Of a stretch of 63,263 bases of DNA, positions 26,919-35,697 are shown in pieces; within the stretch, counting starts at the first letter, position 1, and every line of letters begins with the position of its first letter. The stretch is taken from contig CAMDQH010000009.1 of the NCBI GenBank assembly GCA_945905815.1, positions 1 through 63,263 of the forward strand. Reading direction: 5' to 3'. The notes beneath the pieces were generated by a model. It worked only from the letters and a program-made list of their open reading frames with translations. It was not told where the DNA came from and made no database searches. Source of the DNA: Bacteriovorax stolpii (GTDB lineage Bacteria; Bdellovibrionota; Bacteriovoracia; Bacteriovoracales; Bacteriovoracaceae). The position numbers and the translations under genes are program-made.

Positions 26919-27859
26919 AATTGAAGAAAATCAATGTCTCCTCTCAATTACTGATTCTTCTTCTTGCCGGTCTTGTTATGGGACTAATGTTACAGATGGC
27001 ACAAGCTCAAGTTCTTCAAACTCAAGCACCTGGTCAAACTCTGGGCGAGACTTTGATGAAGAACACTTCATTAGGATATTACCATCAATTTCTAGGTCCT
27101 ACTGTCGGTGGGCCAAACGGCGAAACATATAATGTCTTCGTCGAAGGACAATCCCCATATCAAAGTTTTCATGCCGCAAATATTAAATATACCTTCAATT
27201 CAGATTGGGCAATGGGCGTAAGTTTAGCTGCCACGACGGCCTATGGTGACTCTGTTACTAATAAGAAAACTGGCTACGAAACAAATAATTTGAGAGACGA
27301 ATTCTATAATGCTCGTGCTTTTGTAAGTTTGCCTTCTTATACAACGTCGGTTGGTACACTATTTACGACAATTTCCTATGAAGCACCTACATCAGTCGTT
27401 TCCCAAAGAGATAATATGCAATATGGTGGAGTGCTTGCGCAAAGCTTTGCTATCAAGTTGCCAAGTATGAAATGGACAGCTGGTTTCTCATGGCAATATT
27501 ACCGTATGGTTTATAAGGATAACGTTCAATCTCGTCCGGCAAACTATTATTTCCCTGGTTCTGTACCTGAGAAAATTGCCCGTCAAACAACAATTGTAAG
27601 CGGTGGTCCATACATGACATATCGCCATAATGATAAATGGGGAATGAATTCAGCGATGATATTTGACTGGGATCAAAGAGGAAATCAAACAGGAACAGCG
27701 AGCTTCAATAATAACTTACCCGATCGTGCCCGATTAGGTATTTCATATTTCCCTTCTAAGATTAAGCAAATCGCCAACGTGGGTATTTTCACTCAGGGAC
27801 TTGTTAAATACACTGCCGCAACCCATGCCGTTGGTGCAGAATTCGCTCTGAGATTTTAA
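26915..27859 (+). CDS. Probable outer-membrane beta-barrel protein
   Basis: The 314-residue product begins with a positively charged N-terminus and a hydrophobic signal (LLILLLAGLVMGLMLQMAQAQ). The remainder is rich in alternating polar/aromatic strands and Asn/Gly/Tyr turns (SFHAANIKYTFNSDWAMGVSL, KWTAGFSWQYYRMVYKDN). It ends in a terminal Phe (VGAEFALRF), a classic outer-membrane insertion signal. No named family is recognised. The ATG overlaps the previous stop by four bases. As the third member of the unit it may form the outer-membrane end of a trans-envelope complex; that role is inferred from order and overlap only. Confidence 0.7.
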   Translation: MKLKKINVSSQLLILLLAGLVMGLMLQMAQAQVLQTQAPGQTLGETLMKNTSLGYYHQFLGPTVGGPNGETYNVFVEGQSPYQSFHAANIKYTFNSDWAMGVSLAATTAYGDSVTNKKTGYETNNLRDEFYNARAFVSLPSYTTSVGTLFTTISYEAPTSVVSQRDNMQYGGVLAQSFAIKLPSMKWTAGFSWQYYRMVYKDNVQSRPANYYFPGSVPEKIARQTTIVSGGPYMTYRHNDKWGMNSAMIFDWDQRGNQTGTASFNNNLPDRARLGISYFPSKIKQIANVGIFTQGLVKYTAATHAVGAEFALRF

Positions 27860-27898
27860 TCAATTTGAATTAACATGCTCTTAGAAAGTTGGATGCCA

Positions 27899-27973
27899 TT
27901 ACTGCAAAATATTGGCAGCTTCAACCTGAAGTGCTAAAATGAAAATACAGAAAACAAAAAGATATTTAAACAT
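27899..27973 (-). CDS. 24-codon ORF encoding little more than a signal peptide
   Basis: The frame reads MFKYLFVFCIFILALQVEAA followed by NILQ and a stop, with a GGAAG element 5 bases upstream. It closely resembles the signal peptide of the L,D-transpeptidase encoded just upstream on the same strand (MLKHFFVLFIFLIALQIQAS). It may be a truncated duplicate, a tiny secreted peptide, or a chance remnant. Confidence that it is translated is low. Confidence 0.3.
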   Translation of the reverse strand: MFKYLFVFCIFILALQVEAANILQ

Positions 27974-28036
27974 ATTTTCTTCCTTGGTACTGACTTATCG
28001 GTGATGACCGAAAAAGCTTGAGCAAAAAGGTTTGCT

Positions 28037-29593
28037 TTAGTTTAAATACTGAGATTTCGTTTTACCAGGGCCGGTATAATTAAACATTAAGGTACCTGGT
28101 AGATCCTCACGCAGTAGCTCTAATTGCGACTTATGTCTTCCCTTGCGATCAGCATGACCCATCTGGGTATCAGGAACGCCCAGGCATCCATCAGTGGCGT
28201 CAATTCTGTCTCTTGCCGAGGCGGCCGAGCTTACCTCTTGAGTAAGATCAAACAGATCTTCCTTGGTGTTTTTAAAATCAATTTCCATAAAGTTCTTATA
28301 AATATCGATTCCTGGAATTCGTTTTTTCTCAGAACTGATAACCCAAGTTTTGTCCACGTATTCTTGATTTGGTGTTCTCCAGCCATGAACAACTAAGTCC
28401 CTTCTAGCCATCGACTTGTTATTTACATCGATTCCACTGAGAGTCACATTATTTAAATAAGTTCCACCGGTGCTTGCGGCCTTCGCAATGTAAAAGCCTT
28501 CAGATGAAAGCAAAGATCCTGCAGCATTTGAAGTCTGAGGCGAGCTGCCTAATTTATCAATTCCTGCTTCCTGAGATCGATCTTTTCCACCACCGTGAGC
28601 AACCCAAGTATTATGCAGAACTTTTTTCGACTTAATATCAATGACAAACATTCTTCTCTCATTAGAGGGACGAGAATAATCGACGATTGTAATAACATTG
28701 GGATTCGTAATTTCATTTTTGTGGCCAGTTTTCAAAACGGCTTCACGGCCAGCAAGAGCTTCTTCAAATGCTTTTTGACTGACGAAAGGACATTGTGAGT
28801 ATCCATCAGCATCTTGAGTGAAAATTTTCCTTTTCAACAATTCTTCTTTTATTACTTCTGCTTTGTAACTTGGTTTAGTCTTGGAAAGTTTATGCATTTC
28901 CTGAAGCATAACTCCCCGTAAGCGTGCCATTGCTTCGAATCGACCTGCGCTGTTATCTTCAAATGTTTTTAGCAGTCCTTCACCATATTTAATTGTTTCG
29001 GAACTAATTCCGTAATCTTTCGCAAATTCTTTAAAGCGTAAGATTTTAATTTCTCTGGTGAGATAGGCATCCGTTTTAACAATAAATCTCATATCTTCAA
29101 GGAGCTCCATGAAAAGAATAGGACTTAGCTTCTCTTGAGGGTCATTCAAAACTTTATCCGGTTCACAAAAAGCAGAAGAGAGAAAATCTTTTTTGAGTTC
29201 ATCATAGGTGCTGTTGGCGCTCTCATAAACTGCCTGAATCGTTTTACGTGAAACATCTTCGACATTTTGCTCAATAACTAATGGATCCTCACAAACTTCT
29301 TCAATTTTAGGCAAAGGCGAAATAATCAGTGGAATTAAATCAGGCAGCTCATCTTGAACTTCATTAATGGCCAGGGCCGGCGCTCGAGCAATGGCCTTAT
29401 CAAAGACGGTAGATTTAGCAAGTAAATTTCGTTCAGAATGTGTGAGTAATTTCGGATTTTTTGACTCAAAATCAAGCAGAAAACTCTTGAGCTCATCAAC
29501 CCATTCCGTTCGTATTTTAAGCCCCTGATCAACGGAAGCCTGAATCTGCAGAGCGATCAAGAAAATGAACAAAACAAAAAAGTGTTTAAGCAT
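28037..29593 (-). CDS. Murein L,D-transpeptidase catalytic-domain protein (YkuD_2 family)
   Basis: Secreted protein of 518 residues. The start at ATG 29593 gives a proper signal peptide (MLKHFFVLFIFLIALQIQAS) and follows AAGGA; a longer frame upstream is not needed. The N-terminal 300 residues are helical and uncharacterised. The C-terminal domain matches YkuD_2: ITIVDYSRPSNERRMFVIDI, WVAHGGG, LVVHGW with His403, and TDGCLGVPD with the probable nucleophile Cys470. L,D-transpeptidases cross-link or modify peptidoglycan stems or attach proteins to them. A remodelling role in the periplasm is expected, but the exact reaction is unknown. Confidence 0.85.
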   Translation of the reverse strand: MLKHFFVLFIFLIALQIQASVDQGLKIRTEWVDELKSFLLDFESKNPKLLTHSERNLLAKSTVFDKAIARAPALAINEVQDELPDLIPLIISPLPKIEEVCEDPLVIEQNVEDVSRKTIQAVYESANSTYDELKKDFLSSAFCEPDKVLNDPQEKLSPILFMELLEDMRFIVKTDAYLTREIKILRFKEFAKDYGISSETIKYGEGLLKTFEDNSAGRFEAMARLRGVMLQEMHKLSKTKPSYKAEVIKEELLKRKIFTQDADGYSQCPFVSQKAFEEALAGREAVLKTGHKNEITNPNVITIVDYSRPSNERRMFVIDIKSKKVLHNTWVAHGGGKDRSQEAGIDKLGSSPQTSNAAGSLLSSEGFYIAKAASTGGTYLNNVTLSGIDVNNKSMARRDLVVHGWRTPNQEYVDKTWVISSEKKRIPGIDIYKNFMEIDFKNTKEDLFDLTQEVSSAASARDRIDATDGCLGVPDTQMGHADRKGRHKSQLELLREDLPGTLMFNYTGPGKTKSQYLN

Positions 29594-29772
29594 AATTTCC
29601 TTATTTGCACTCATCGGCTTATACTTGACAAAACTGGACCAGCGCTGCAAGTGCCTGGATTCACAGACTTCTGCATCGTGTAAGTTATTCATAATACGCA
29701 AATTTCAGTGTATTTAACGCGGAGCACGAGATACATCTAGTCTACTTATTTTTACCTATTCAGGAGGCCCCT

Positions 29773-31443
29773 TTGAAACGATATTTAGCATTGATCACGC
29801 TTGCGCTACTGACTACACCAGTGTTCGCACAAGTTGCAGATGATGATGAACCTTGCGATCCAGCTGTTGAGCAGTGTGGAGATGATCTTAATTCTGAGGC
29901 CTACAAAAATATTTACCCTTTTGTACCAATGGCAACTAAAGATATTCAATTTCGAGTGAATCGTTTAACTGAGAATGAGAATTTTATTTGGGACATCAGA
30001 GAAATCAATAAACGTGGTCTGACTCGTGCTAACACCAAAGTTCAACCATGGGGTGGATCATTCTGGCCTCTCATCCAAGGGCAAGTTGCAAATACTTATC
30101 AAAATAAGAACTTCTCAATTCTTCACGGGGCATTTAACGGACTAGAAGTTACATCTTGGAAATACAATTATAATAAATTTCAAAAGCGTGAGGAGAAAGT
30201 TCTTCCTAAGATTTATGAACTAGACGAAAAAGATCTTGCTGAACTTGCTCCTTCTGAGAAATACGACATCCTTTTAGGAGACACTTCATTCGATTTAACA
30301 AAACGTGTGTGGACAAATGCAACTACTTGGGGTGCCAAGAAGAAATGGGGATATCTAAGTTCAATTGACCTTCCTGCTGGTTACCGAATTCCTAAAGCTT
30401 CAAGCTTCCTTGCTCTTTGGGAAGGGATTTGTCACGGATGGGCGGTAGCTGCTGGCCATTATGATCGTCCTGAAAAAACAGTTTGGGTGACTCTCCCAAA
30501 TAAAAAGAAAATGCCATTCTACCCTACTGACTTGAAAGCGCTTATTTCTCTGATGTGGGCAAACTCAACAGTCCAGGATTCAGTAATTAGTGAAGGTCTT
30601 CGTTGTAATCGTAAATCACCTAAAAAAGATGAACATGGACGTTTCATTGATACTCAACTGGATAAAGGTGACACGCATCTTCTTCCACGCTGTGCCGACG
30701 TACACCCTGCTGTCTATCACGCAAGTATCGTAAACATCCTCGGAATCGAGGGACGAAGCTTTGTTGTTGATAGACATGCTAAGGCATCAATTTCTAACCA
30801 GCCTGTATCTGGTTATGAATACACATATTTTAATCCTCGTTCTGGGAAGGAAGGAAGTCTTGAGACAACAACACTGTCTGTAGACAAATATACAGACGAT
30901 CCATTTAAAGCGGCCCGTAACGCTGACACCAAATTTATCGTTGGTGTAGCAATGACATTAAAATATATTGACTGGGAAGATCCAGTAAAACAAGAAACTA
31001 ATGGTCCGGCCGATGATAAATTGAATAAATTTTCTTTCAACTATGACCTTGAGTTAGATGAAAACTATAAAATCATTGGTGGTCAGTGGCGTGTAGATAA
31101 GGATGCAAGTGCACGAATATTTAAAAACAACACTGATCAGCCAGACTTTTTTTGGGTTGTTCCACGCGATTATAAAAAGTATTTCCAACCAATCGCTGGA
31201 TTACCAACTTGGGATTTTAGAAAATCCACTCTTCCACCTAAAGAGTTCATGGCCGCTGCCCATAATGCTCATAGTTTTGTTTACCAGGAAACACGTGAGT
31301 ACGGCTTTGATCACAAGTGTCCGGTGTTCCCACTCAAAGGTACTGAGGGTGAGATGAAGACTGTTAACTGTGAGTTTAAATACCCACGTCCTCAACCTTT
31401 AATTAACGTCATCAATAAACTGTTAGAAGAGTCTCGTAAATAA
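29773..31443 (+). CDS. Secreted transglutaminase-elicitor-like cysteine enzyme (first of two paralogues)
   Basis: The 556-residue precursor starts at TTG 29773, supported by a perfect AGGAGG five bases upstream and a signal peptide (MKRYLALITLALLTTPVFA). The core carries WEGICHGWAVAAG with Cys220, VYHASIVNILG with His316, and SFVVDRHA with Asp333. This Cys-His-Asp arrangement and the GICHGW block recall the GP42 transglutaminase-elicitor family; I rate the exact family as probable. Cysteines in CDPAVEQC near the mature N-terminus could form a disulfide. The enzyme would form isopeptide cross-links or hydrolyse glutamine amides outside the cytoplasm. It is followed at a 9-base gap by a paralogue. 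Confidence 0.65.
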   Translation: MKRYLALITLALLTTPVFAQVADDDEPCDPAVEQCGDDLNSEAYKNIYPFVPMATKDIQFRVNRLTENENFIWDIREINKRGLTRANTKVQPWGGSFWPLIQGQVANTYQNKNFSILHGAFNGLEVTSWKYNYNKFQKREEKVLPKIYELDEKDLAELAPSEKYDILLGDTSFDLTKRVWTNATTWGAKKKWGYLSSIDLPAGYRIPKASSFLALWEGICHGWAVAAGHYDRPEKTVWVTLPNKKKMPFYPTDLKALISLMWANSTVQDSVISEGLRCNRKSPKKDEHGRFIDTQLDKGDTHLLPRCADVHPAVYHASIVNILGIEGRSFVVDRHAKASISNQPVSGYEYTYFNPRSGKEGSLETTTLSVDKYTDDPFKAARNADTKFIVGVAMTLKYIDWEDPVKQETNGPADDKLNKFSFNYDLELDENYKIIGGQWRVDKDASARIFKNNTDQPDFFWVVPRDYKKYFQPIAGLPTWDFRKSTLPPKEFMAAAHNAHSFVYQETREYGFDHKCPVFPLKGTEGEMKTVNCEFKYPRPQPLINVINKLLEESRK

Positions 31444-31452
31444 GAGGATGAT

Positions 31453-32691
31453 ATGAAAAAGAGAACTCTATCATTAGTTTTATTATCGACGACTGCCTTT
31501 GCAAATATGCGCCCCATTCCTGAATATGAGCGGATCACTCCGCTCCTTCAAGGACAACGGGAAGTAACTAATCTGGTTGAAATCGAGAAACTCGGGCTTA
31601 ATTCAGGTACGACTGGTTTGGATTTGTGGTCAGGATCTTACTGGCCTCAGTATCAGGGCTCACTTGGTGTGCGCTATCGCGACTCTTCGTTTATTGCCCT
31701 CATGAAAGAACATGAACAATATGATAAGTTCAAAGAGCTTAGTGAAAAAAAACCTGTCTACACTTATAGCGGTAAAGAAAATTTGCTTTCTCCAGCTGAA
31801 AAATACGATTTAGTTGTGGGTGACGGTCTCATGTCCCTCACCAAGTATGCCTGGGAGCTTGGTGCAAAAAATGAGAATTTAGGAAAAGTTCCTACTTGGC
31901 GTGGGATTTGTGATGGATGGTCTTCTGCGGCACAGATGATGCCAAGACCAGCGAAGTCAGTGACACTTTTAACTCCACAAGGGACTCAGATTACGTTCTT
32001 TCCAGAGGATATTAAGGCCCTTGGATCCCTACTTTATGCACGCGCTCAGGACAATGTAATATTTCTTGGAAAACGTTGTTACCCGGTAGTGGGGATGTTT
32101 ACGGGAGGCTGTGATGCCACTAATCCGGCCACGCTACATAAGACCTTTGCCAATCGCGTAGGTATGTTAAAGAAATCTTTTAATGCCGATATTTCTACTA
32201 GTTCACAAGTTTGGAACTATCCAGTGAAGAGTTATAAGTTCACTTATTACCATGTGTTCAATGATGAAGAGTCATTAGATTTCAGAAAAGTATATGAAGT
32301 TTTTGAAAAGAAGCATCGCTTTATAAAGGCCAATCGTCGTCACGAAAGAACTTATGCCATTGTTGGTGTTAAGGCCGAAGTGGTCTATGCTAATATGAGA
32401 GAAGCAAACCTTCTTACTACTGATGGAATTGCTGCCGATCAAAATCTTACGAAAACATATCTCTATGACCTAGAGTTAGATCGTAATTTTACTATTCTTG
32501 GTGGTGAATGGTATAGTGGTGGCCCTGATTTTATCTGGGCACCAAATGATAAAACCTATCCGATTTCTGATGGTGAAGCGGGCGCAAAACCAATTACAGC
32601 TATTGAAATAACAAAAGCGGCGCAAATTTCTTCAAAAGTTGGTCAGCCGCTTTCTATTATCGTAGAAAAATTATTCGAACAATCTAAGTAA
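31453..32691 (+). CDS. Second secreted transglutaminase-elicitor-like paralogue
   Basis: This 412-residue protein is a shorter paralogue of the preceding gene product. It shares the order WSGSYWPQYQG, LSPAEKYDLVVGD, WRGICDGWSSAA (Cys153), PATLHKTFANRVG (His229), SFNADIS (Asp246) and YLYDLELDRNFTILGGEWY. A signal peptide (MKKRTLSLVLLSTTAFA) is present and GAGGATG precedes the ATG. The catalytic residues are kept, but the His after Cys in the first paralogue (ICHGW) is Asp here (ICDGW), so specificity may differ. The N-terminal extension and a C-terminal region of the first paralogue are shorter. It is almost certainly cotranscribed with it. Confidence 0.63.
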   Translation: MKKRTLSLVLLSTTAFANMRPIPEYERITPLLQGQREVTNLVEIEKLGLNSGTTGLDLWSGSYWPQYQGSLGVRYRDSSFIALMKEHEQYDKFKELSEKKPVYTYSGKENLLSPAEKYDLVVGDGLMSLTKYAWELGAKNENLGKVPTWRGICDGWSSAAQMMPRPAKSVTLLTPQGTQITFFPEDIKALGSLLYARAQDNVIFLGKRCYPVVGMFTGGCDATNPATLHKTFANRVGMLKKSFNADISTSSQVWNYPVKSYKFTYYHVFNDEESLDFRKVYEVFEKKHRFIKANRRHERTYAIVGVKAEVVYANMREANLLTTDGIAADQNLTKTYLYDLELDRNFTILGGEWYSGGPDFIWAPNDKTYPISDGEAGAKPITAIEITKAAQISSKVGQPLSIIVEKLFEQSK

Positions 32692-32707
32692 CATTCCGGG
32701 GAGCCTC

Positions 32708-33385
32708 CTAGTGAAGCTCCTCGCCTTTTGCAGCTCGCTCTGCCATTTCTCTAACAATATATCCGATCGCATAGGGAGCAGAATCGTGTTCTGCTGCTGA
32801 CTTATGATCAAACCCAATTTTATGTGTCCATTCATGTGCAAAGTTTCCGGCCACATCGCTAGGCTTGAAACTTTTAAAGAATTTCCAGTTGATATTGATG
32901 GTATTGATGTCGCCATTAGTCCAACCAATAACCTTTGAGTACCGTTTGTTGTAAAGTGAAAGGTAGTAATTCATTTCACCAGGAGTATTTTGCTGAAGAG
33001 TCTCTCTGCCATCCATAAAAGTGGCATAAATCTGTGTATTAGTTAAACCCTTATTAGAAGCAAATTCTGTCTTACCTTGAGTGTTTACAAAATTCAAAAC
33101 TCTACTTTTAAACTCTTCAGAGTTAACAACTTTTTCAAGTACAGAAAAGGCCTGCTCAACCTTTTCCAAGCTTTGAGCATCAAACCCCTTCACTTCCATG
33201 CCCTTAACCGCAAGATACCCGGCATTCACTGAATAGGGTTGAATAAATCTGGCATCAGATGCTTTTAACATCTTAGGGGCCACCGTAAGAGCACTCGCAT
33301 GCTCATGTTCGTTATGATTAATTTTAGGTGAATTTATGAAAGAGGCGCAAAGTAGTAACGATAGTGAAAAAATCCATTTTTTCAT
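32708..33385 (-). CDS. Secreted metzincin-like zinc metallopeptidase
   Basis: The 225-residue precursor has a signal peptide (MKKWIFSLSLLLCASFINS) and, in its C-terminal third, AHEWTHKIGFDH. This fits the metzincin consensus HExxHxxGxxH at residues 184-194 (three His ligands and catalytic Glu). A Met-turn is not obvious in the short C-terminus, so subfamily is uncertain. A His-rich stretch (NHNEHEHA) directly follows the signal and could bind metal. It is convergent with the transglutaminase-like pair, with only 16 bases between stops, and divergent from the pyroglutamyl-peptidase-like gene. Extracytoplasmic protein degradation is the likely role. Confidence 0.75.
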   Translation of the reverse strand: MKKWIFSLSLLLCASFINSPKINHNEHEHASALTVAPKMLKASDARFIQPYSVNAGYLAVKGMEVKGFDAQSLEKVEQAFSVLEKVVNSEEFKSRVLNFVNTQGKTEFASNKGLTNTQIYATFMDGRETLQQNTPGEMNYYLSLYNKRYSKVIGWTNGDINTININWKFFKSFKPSDVAGNFAHEWTHKIGFDHKSAAEHDSAPYAIGYIVREMAERAAKGEELH

Positions 33386-33513
33386 AACTTCAATCCTTGA
33401 AGAGGTATACTTAGCTTTTCGGGTGAATATGATGAAAGTTTTGAGGTATTTTATGGATGCAATTGGTAGGGAAAAATCTACCTTCCCCCTAGGATTTCCA
33501 TCACCTTTATGGG

Positions 33514-34353
33514 ATGTTCTGGCTTATGAAGTTCTTGATTTTGTTGACCCTCTTTTTGAACCCGATCGTCTTGGCAAAACCACTCGTTTTGATCACCTAT
33601 TTTGATCCCTTTAACAATACCGCCTTTAATAACTCCGAGAGAGTTGCAAAGGCCCTTGTTACAAGGACCAACATGGAGACTTCACAAATAGAAATTAAAC
33701 TTTGCATCCTCAATACTATTTTTGATAAGGCCTATGCACAGACAGAAGATTGTTTAAAGGCCCTGCCAGAGCAACCTCTCATGGTCCTTGCTTTGGGTGA
33801 ATCAACATGTCAGCTCAAAGTCGAAACCATAATGAGAAATATTGATAAAACTCGTGGCCCGGATAATGCCGGGGGAGAAAGAAATAACTCCAGAATCATT
33901 CAAGAAGCTCCAGATGCTATTGGAATGCGCTATCCGCTACCACAGATGTATTGTGCCCTCACTGTTTCTGAACGAAATAGTATGGATGTTTCAAATAGTG
34001 CGGGAGGTTTTGTCTGCAACAATACTGGATTTCAAATGAGCTATCATTATCCTGAAATTCAATATGGATTTATTCATGTCCCGGCCAACAACTGCAGCAA
34101 TCTTACTAAGAAAACAGATGTCGCTGTCGGTATTCTTGAGAAAATGATTCTAAAAGCTGTAAGTTACCTTTCATCTGAGGAAAAAAATCCTGGTTTACCT
34201 CATTCAAGTAATGAGATTCGTCTTCCAACAAAAAAAGATGAAATCAAAGGGCTTTTGCGTCAGTATACTAACAAGAATGATTGTTTGAATGAATATCTCA
34301 AAAAGTCTAAGGCAGCTGACGAAGGCCGAAGTATCTTTGGATTGATGAATTAA
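33514..34353 (+). CDS. Exported pyroglutamyl-peptidase I-like protein (C15)
   Basis: C15 peptidases remove N-terminal pyroglutamate. The family core is recognisable: ITYFDPFNN (for TGFDPFGG), LALGES, VETIMRN with Glu104, NSAGGFVCNNTGF with the nucleophile Cys168, and GFIHVP with His188. Typical Pcp is cytoplasmic and about 215 residues. This 279-residue form has a signal peptide (KFLILLTLFLNPIVLA) and a 60-residue charged C-terminal extension, so it is exported. ATG 33526 is an alternative start inside the signal. N-terminal glutamine cyclisation is common on exported proteins, giving a plausible substrate pool; the biological role is inferred. Confidence 0.78.
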   Translation: MFWLMKFLILLTLFLNPIVLAKPLVLITYFDPFNNTAFNNSERVAKALVTRTNMETSQIEIKLCILNTIFDKAYAQTEDCLKALPEQPLMVLALGESTCQLKVETIMRNIDKTRGPDNAGGERNNSRIIQEAPDAIGMRYPLPQMYCALTVSERNSMDVSNSAGGFVCNNTGFQMSYHYPEIQYGFIHVPANNCSNLTKKTDVAVGILEKMILKAVSYLSSEEKNPGLPHSSNEIRLPTKKDEIKGLLRQYTNKNDCLNEYLKKSKAADEGRSIFGLMN

Positions 34354-34574
34354 TCGTTGTCGACAAAATCGAAATTACTTATCCAGCTTGAGCAATAAAC
34401 CAAGTCGGTACCCATTATATTTTGATCGCAAACGAATAAACAATTCACATTGTGGTTCATAAAAAATAACATAGACGTTTTTTTGCTTTTTAACTTCAAA
34501 AATCGATCCAGTTCAAGAATTTTCAAATATTTTGAACAAGTAGAAGACCTGCGATTAAATCAGCCCATTTTTTA

Positions 34575-35588
34575 TTAGGCATGAATTTCCATTTTACCAA
34601 TTATTTTTTTTGCCCAGTCATATCCCAAACTATAACCATTTTTATAATACCCACCGATCCACCAACATTTACCATGGTTTTTTATATAGGGAGATCGTTT
34701 GGGAGCTTTCTCGCGAATGCCTACTTTAACTTCAGCAGCTGAGAAGTCCGGAAGCTTAAGTTCAAGAGAAGATTGCAACCTCTTATAAATTTCAAGTAAA
34801 GAGTTCATTTCAGGCAATTCATAATGCGTAACCAAAGAGGTTGAACCTATCAACAGCTTGTGTGAATGAGCATGATAAACAAGATTATCCCCATCCAAAG
34901 TTAATGAATAAGAGTGATGACCCAAATTGACGTTTCTAAATTCTAGATACGATCCCTGCACCGGTTTAATATTGGATAACTGATCATTTGATTGTTTGTT
35001 CCAAAACCGGTTAACACTTCCCCCTGCAAAAATCACTGCATCAAAAACATGCGTATAACCATTTTGTGTTTTAACTTCAACACCTTCAGAAATTTCATCA
35101 ACGCTCAAAACAAAATCGTTTTTCTGAATTAAAGGCAACGTAGAAGATTGATTAAGTAACCATTCAAGATATATTTCAGGATCAATCAAATATGCATTCT
35201 CGCAGGCCATGTAGACGTCACTTCGAAATGAAAAAAGTGAAAAATCTTTTGCAAACTCTCCGTTAGGATAACGTTTTTTTAAGTCATCAAGCTTGCTTAG
35301 GCCCCCAGTATATTGCGTAATAGGAAAAACCCCTGCCGGCCGATCATTTTCAATGTGAGAAGAAAAAGTTTGAAAGGCACCGACTAAAAGATCGCCCAAA
35401 TCGGAGTGACCCAGCGAAAGCCCCCTGGGTGCGACAATCGCCGTGGACCGAAGCGAACATGTATGAGCAAAACTGTCAGAATCAAAAAGTGTGATTTCTG
35501 AAAATTTTTTATTTCCCTTGGCAAGAGCATAAAGCAGACTTCTGCCTGCTATTCCTGCCCCAATAATGGCGAGTCTGGTCAATTTCAA
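34575..35588 (-). CDS. FAD-dependent D-amino-acid oxidase-like oxidoreductase (DAO/DadA superfamily)
   Basis: The protein (337 residues, cytoplasmic) begins with the FAD-binding Rossmann motif LAIIGAGIAGRSLLYAL. LRSTAIVAPRGLS follows in the substrate region, AVIFAGGSVNRF is the second conserved glycine motif, and the C-terminal KCWWIGGYYKNGYSLG corresponds to the FAD-contacting GHxxxGxxxSP-type block of DAO proteins. The fold resembles glycine oxidase, DadA and the C-terminal half of MnmC; the lack of a methyltransferase half makes full MnmC unlikely. Downstream on the same strand (about 34374-34515) is a short protein-like open stretch without a start. Confidence 0.78.
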   Translation of the reverse strand: MKLTRLAIIGAGIAGRSLLYALAKGNKKFSEITLFDSDSFAHTCSLRSTAIVAPRGLSLGHSDLGDLLVGAFQTFSSHIENDRPAGVFPITQYTGGLSKLDDLKKRYPNGEFAKDFSLFSFRSDVYMACENAYLIDPEIYLEWLLNQSSTLPLIQKNDFVLSVDEISEGVEVKTQNGYTHVFDAVIFAGGSVNRFWNKQSNDQLSNIKPVQGSYLEFRNVNLGHHSYSLTLDGDNLVYHAHSHKLLIGSTSLVTHYELPEMNSLLEIYKRLQSSLELKLPDFSAAEVKVGIREKAPKRSPYIKNHGKCWWIGGYYKNGYSLGYDWAKKIIGKMEIHA

Positions 35589-35697
35589 TCCTTATTGTTT
35601 ATTTCACTCATATTTTCCCACAATTTCTTGCCAATTTCTACTCTTGCTAGCTACCCTAAATGCTCTTTTATAATGTTATTTCGAAGGACATTTCAGT

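Noticed and set aside
32698-32722. GGAGC/GCTCC inverted repeat between the second transglutaminase-like gene and the metzincin-like gene as a terminator
   Set aside because: Stem of five pairs, 11-12-base loop, and no T tract; too weak to call.
34374-34515. 46-codon minus-strand open stretch with natural protein composition (NVYVIFYEPQCELFIRLR...)
   Set aside because: It has no ATG/GTG/TTG near its beginning and starts right after a TGA. It may be a remnant downstream of the FAD oxidoreductase but cannot be supported as a gene.
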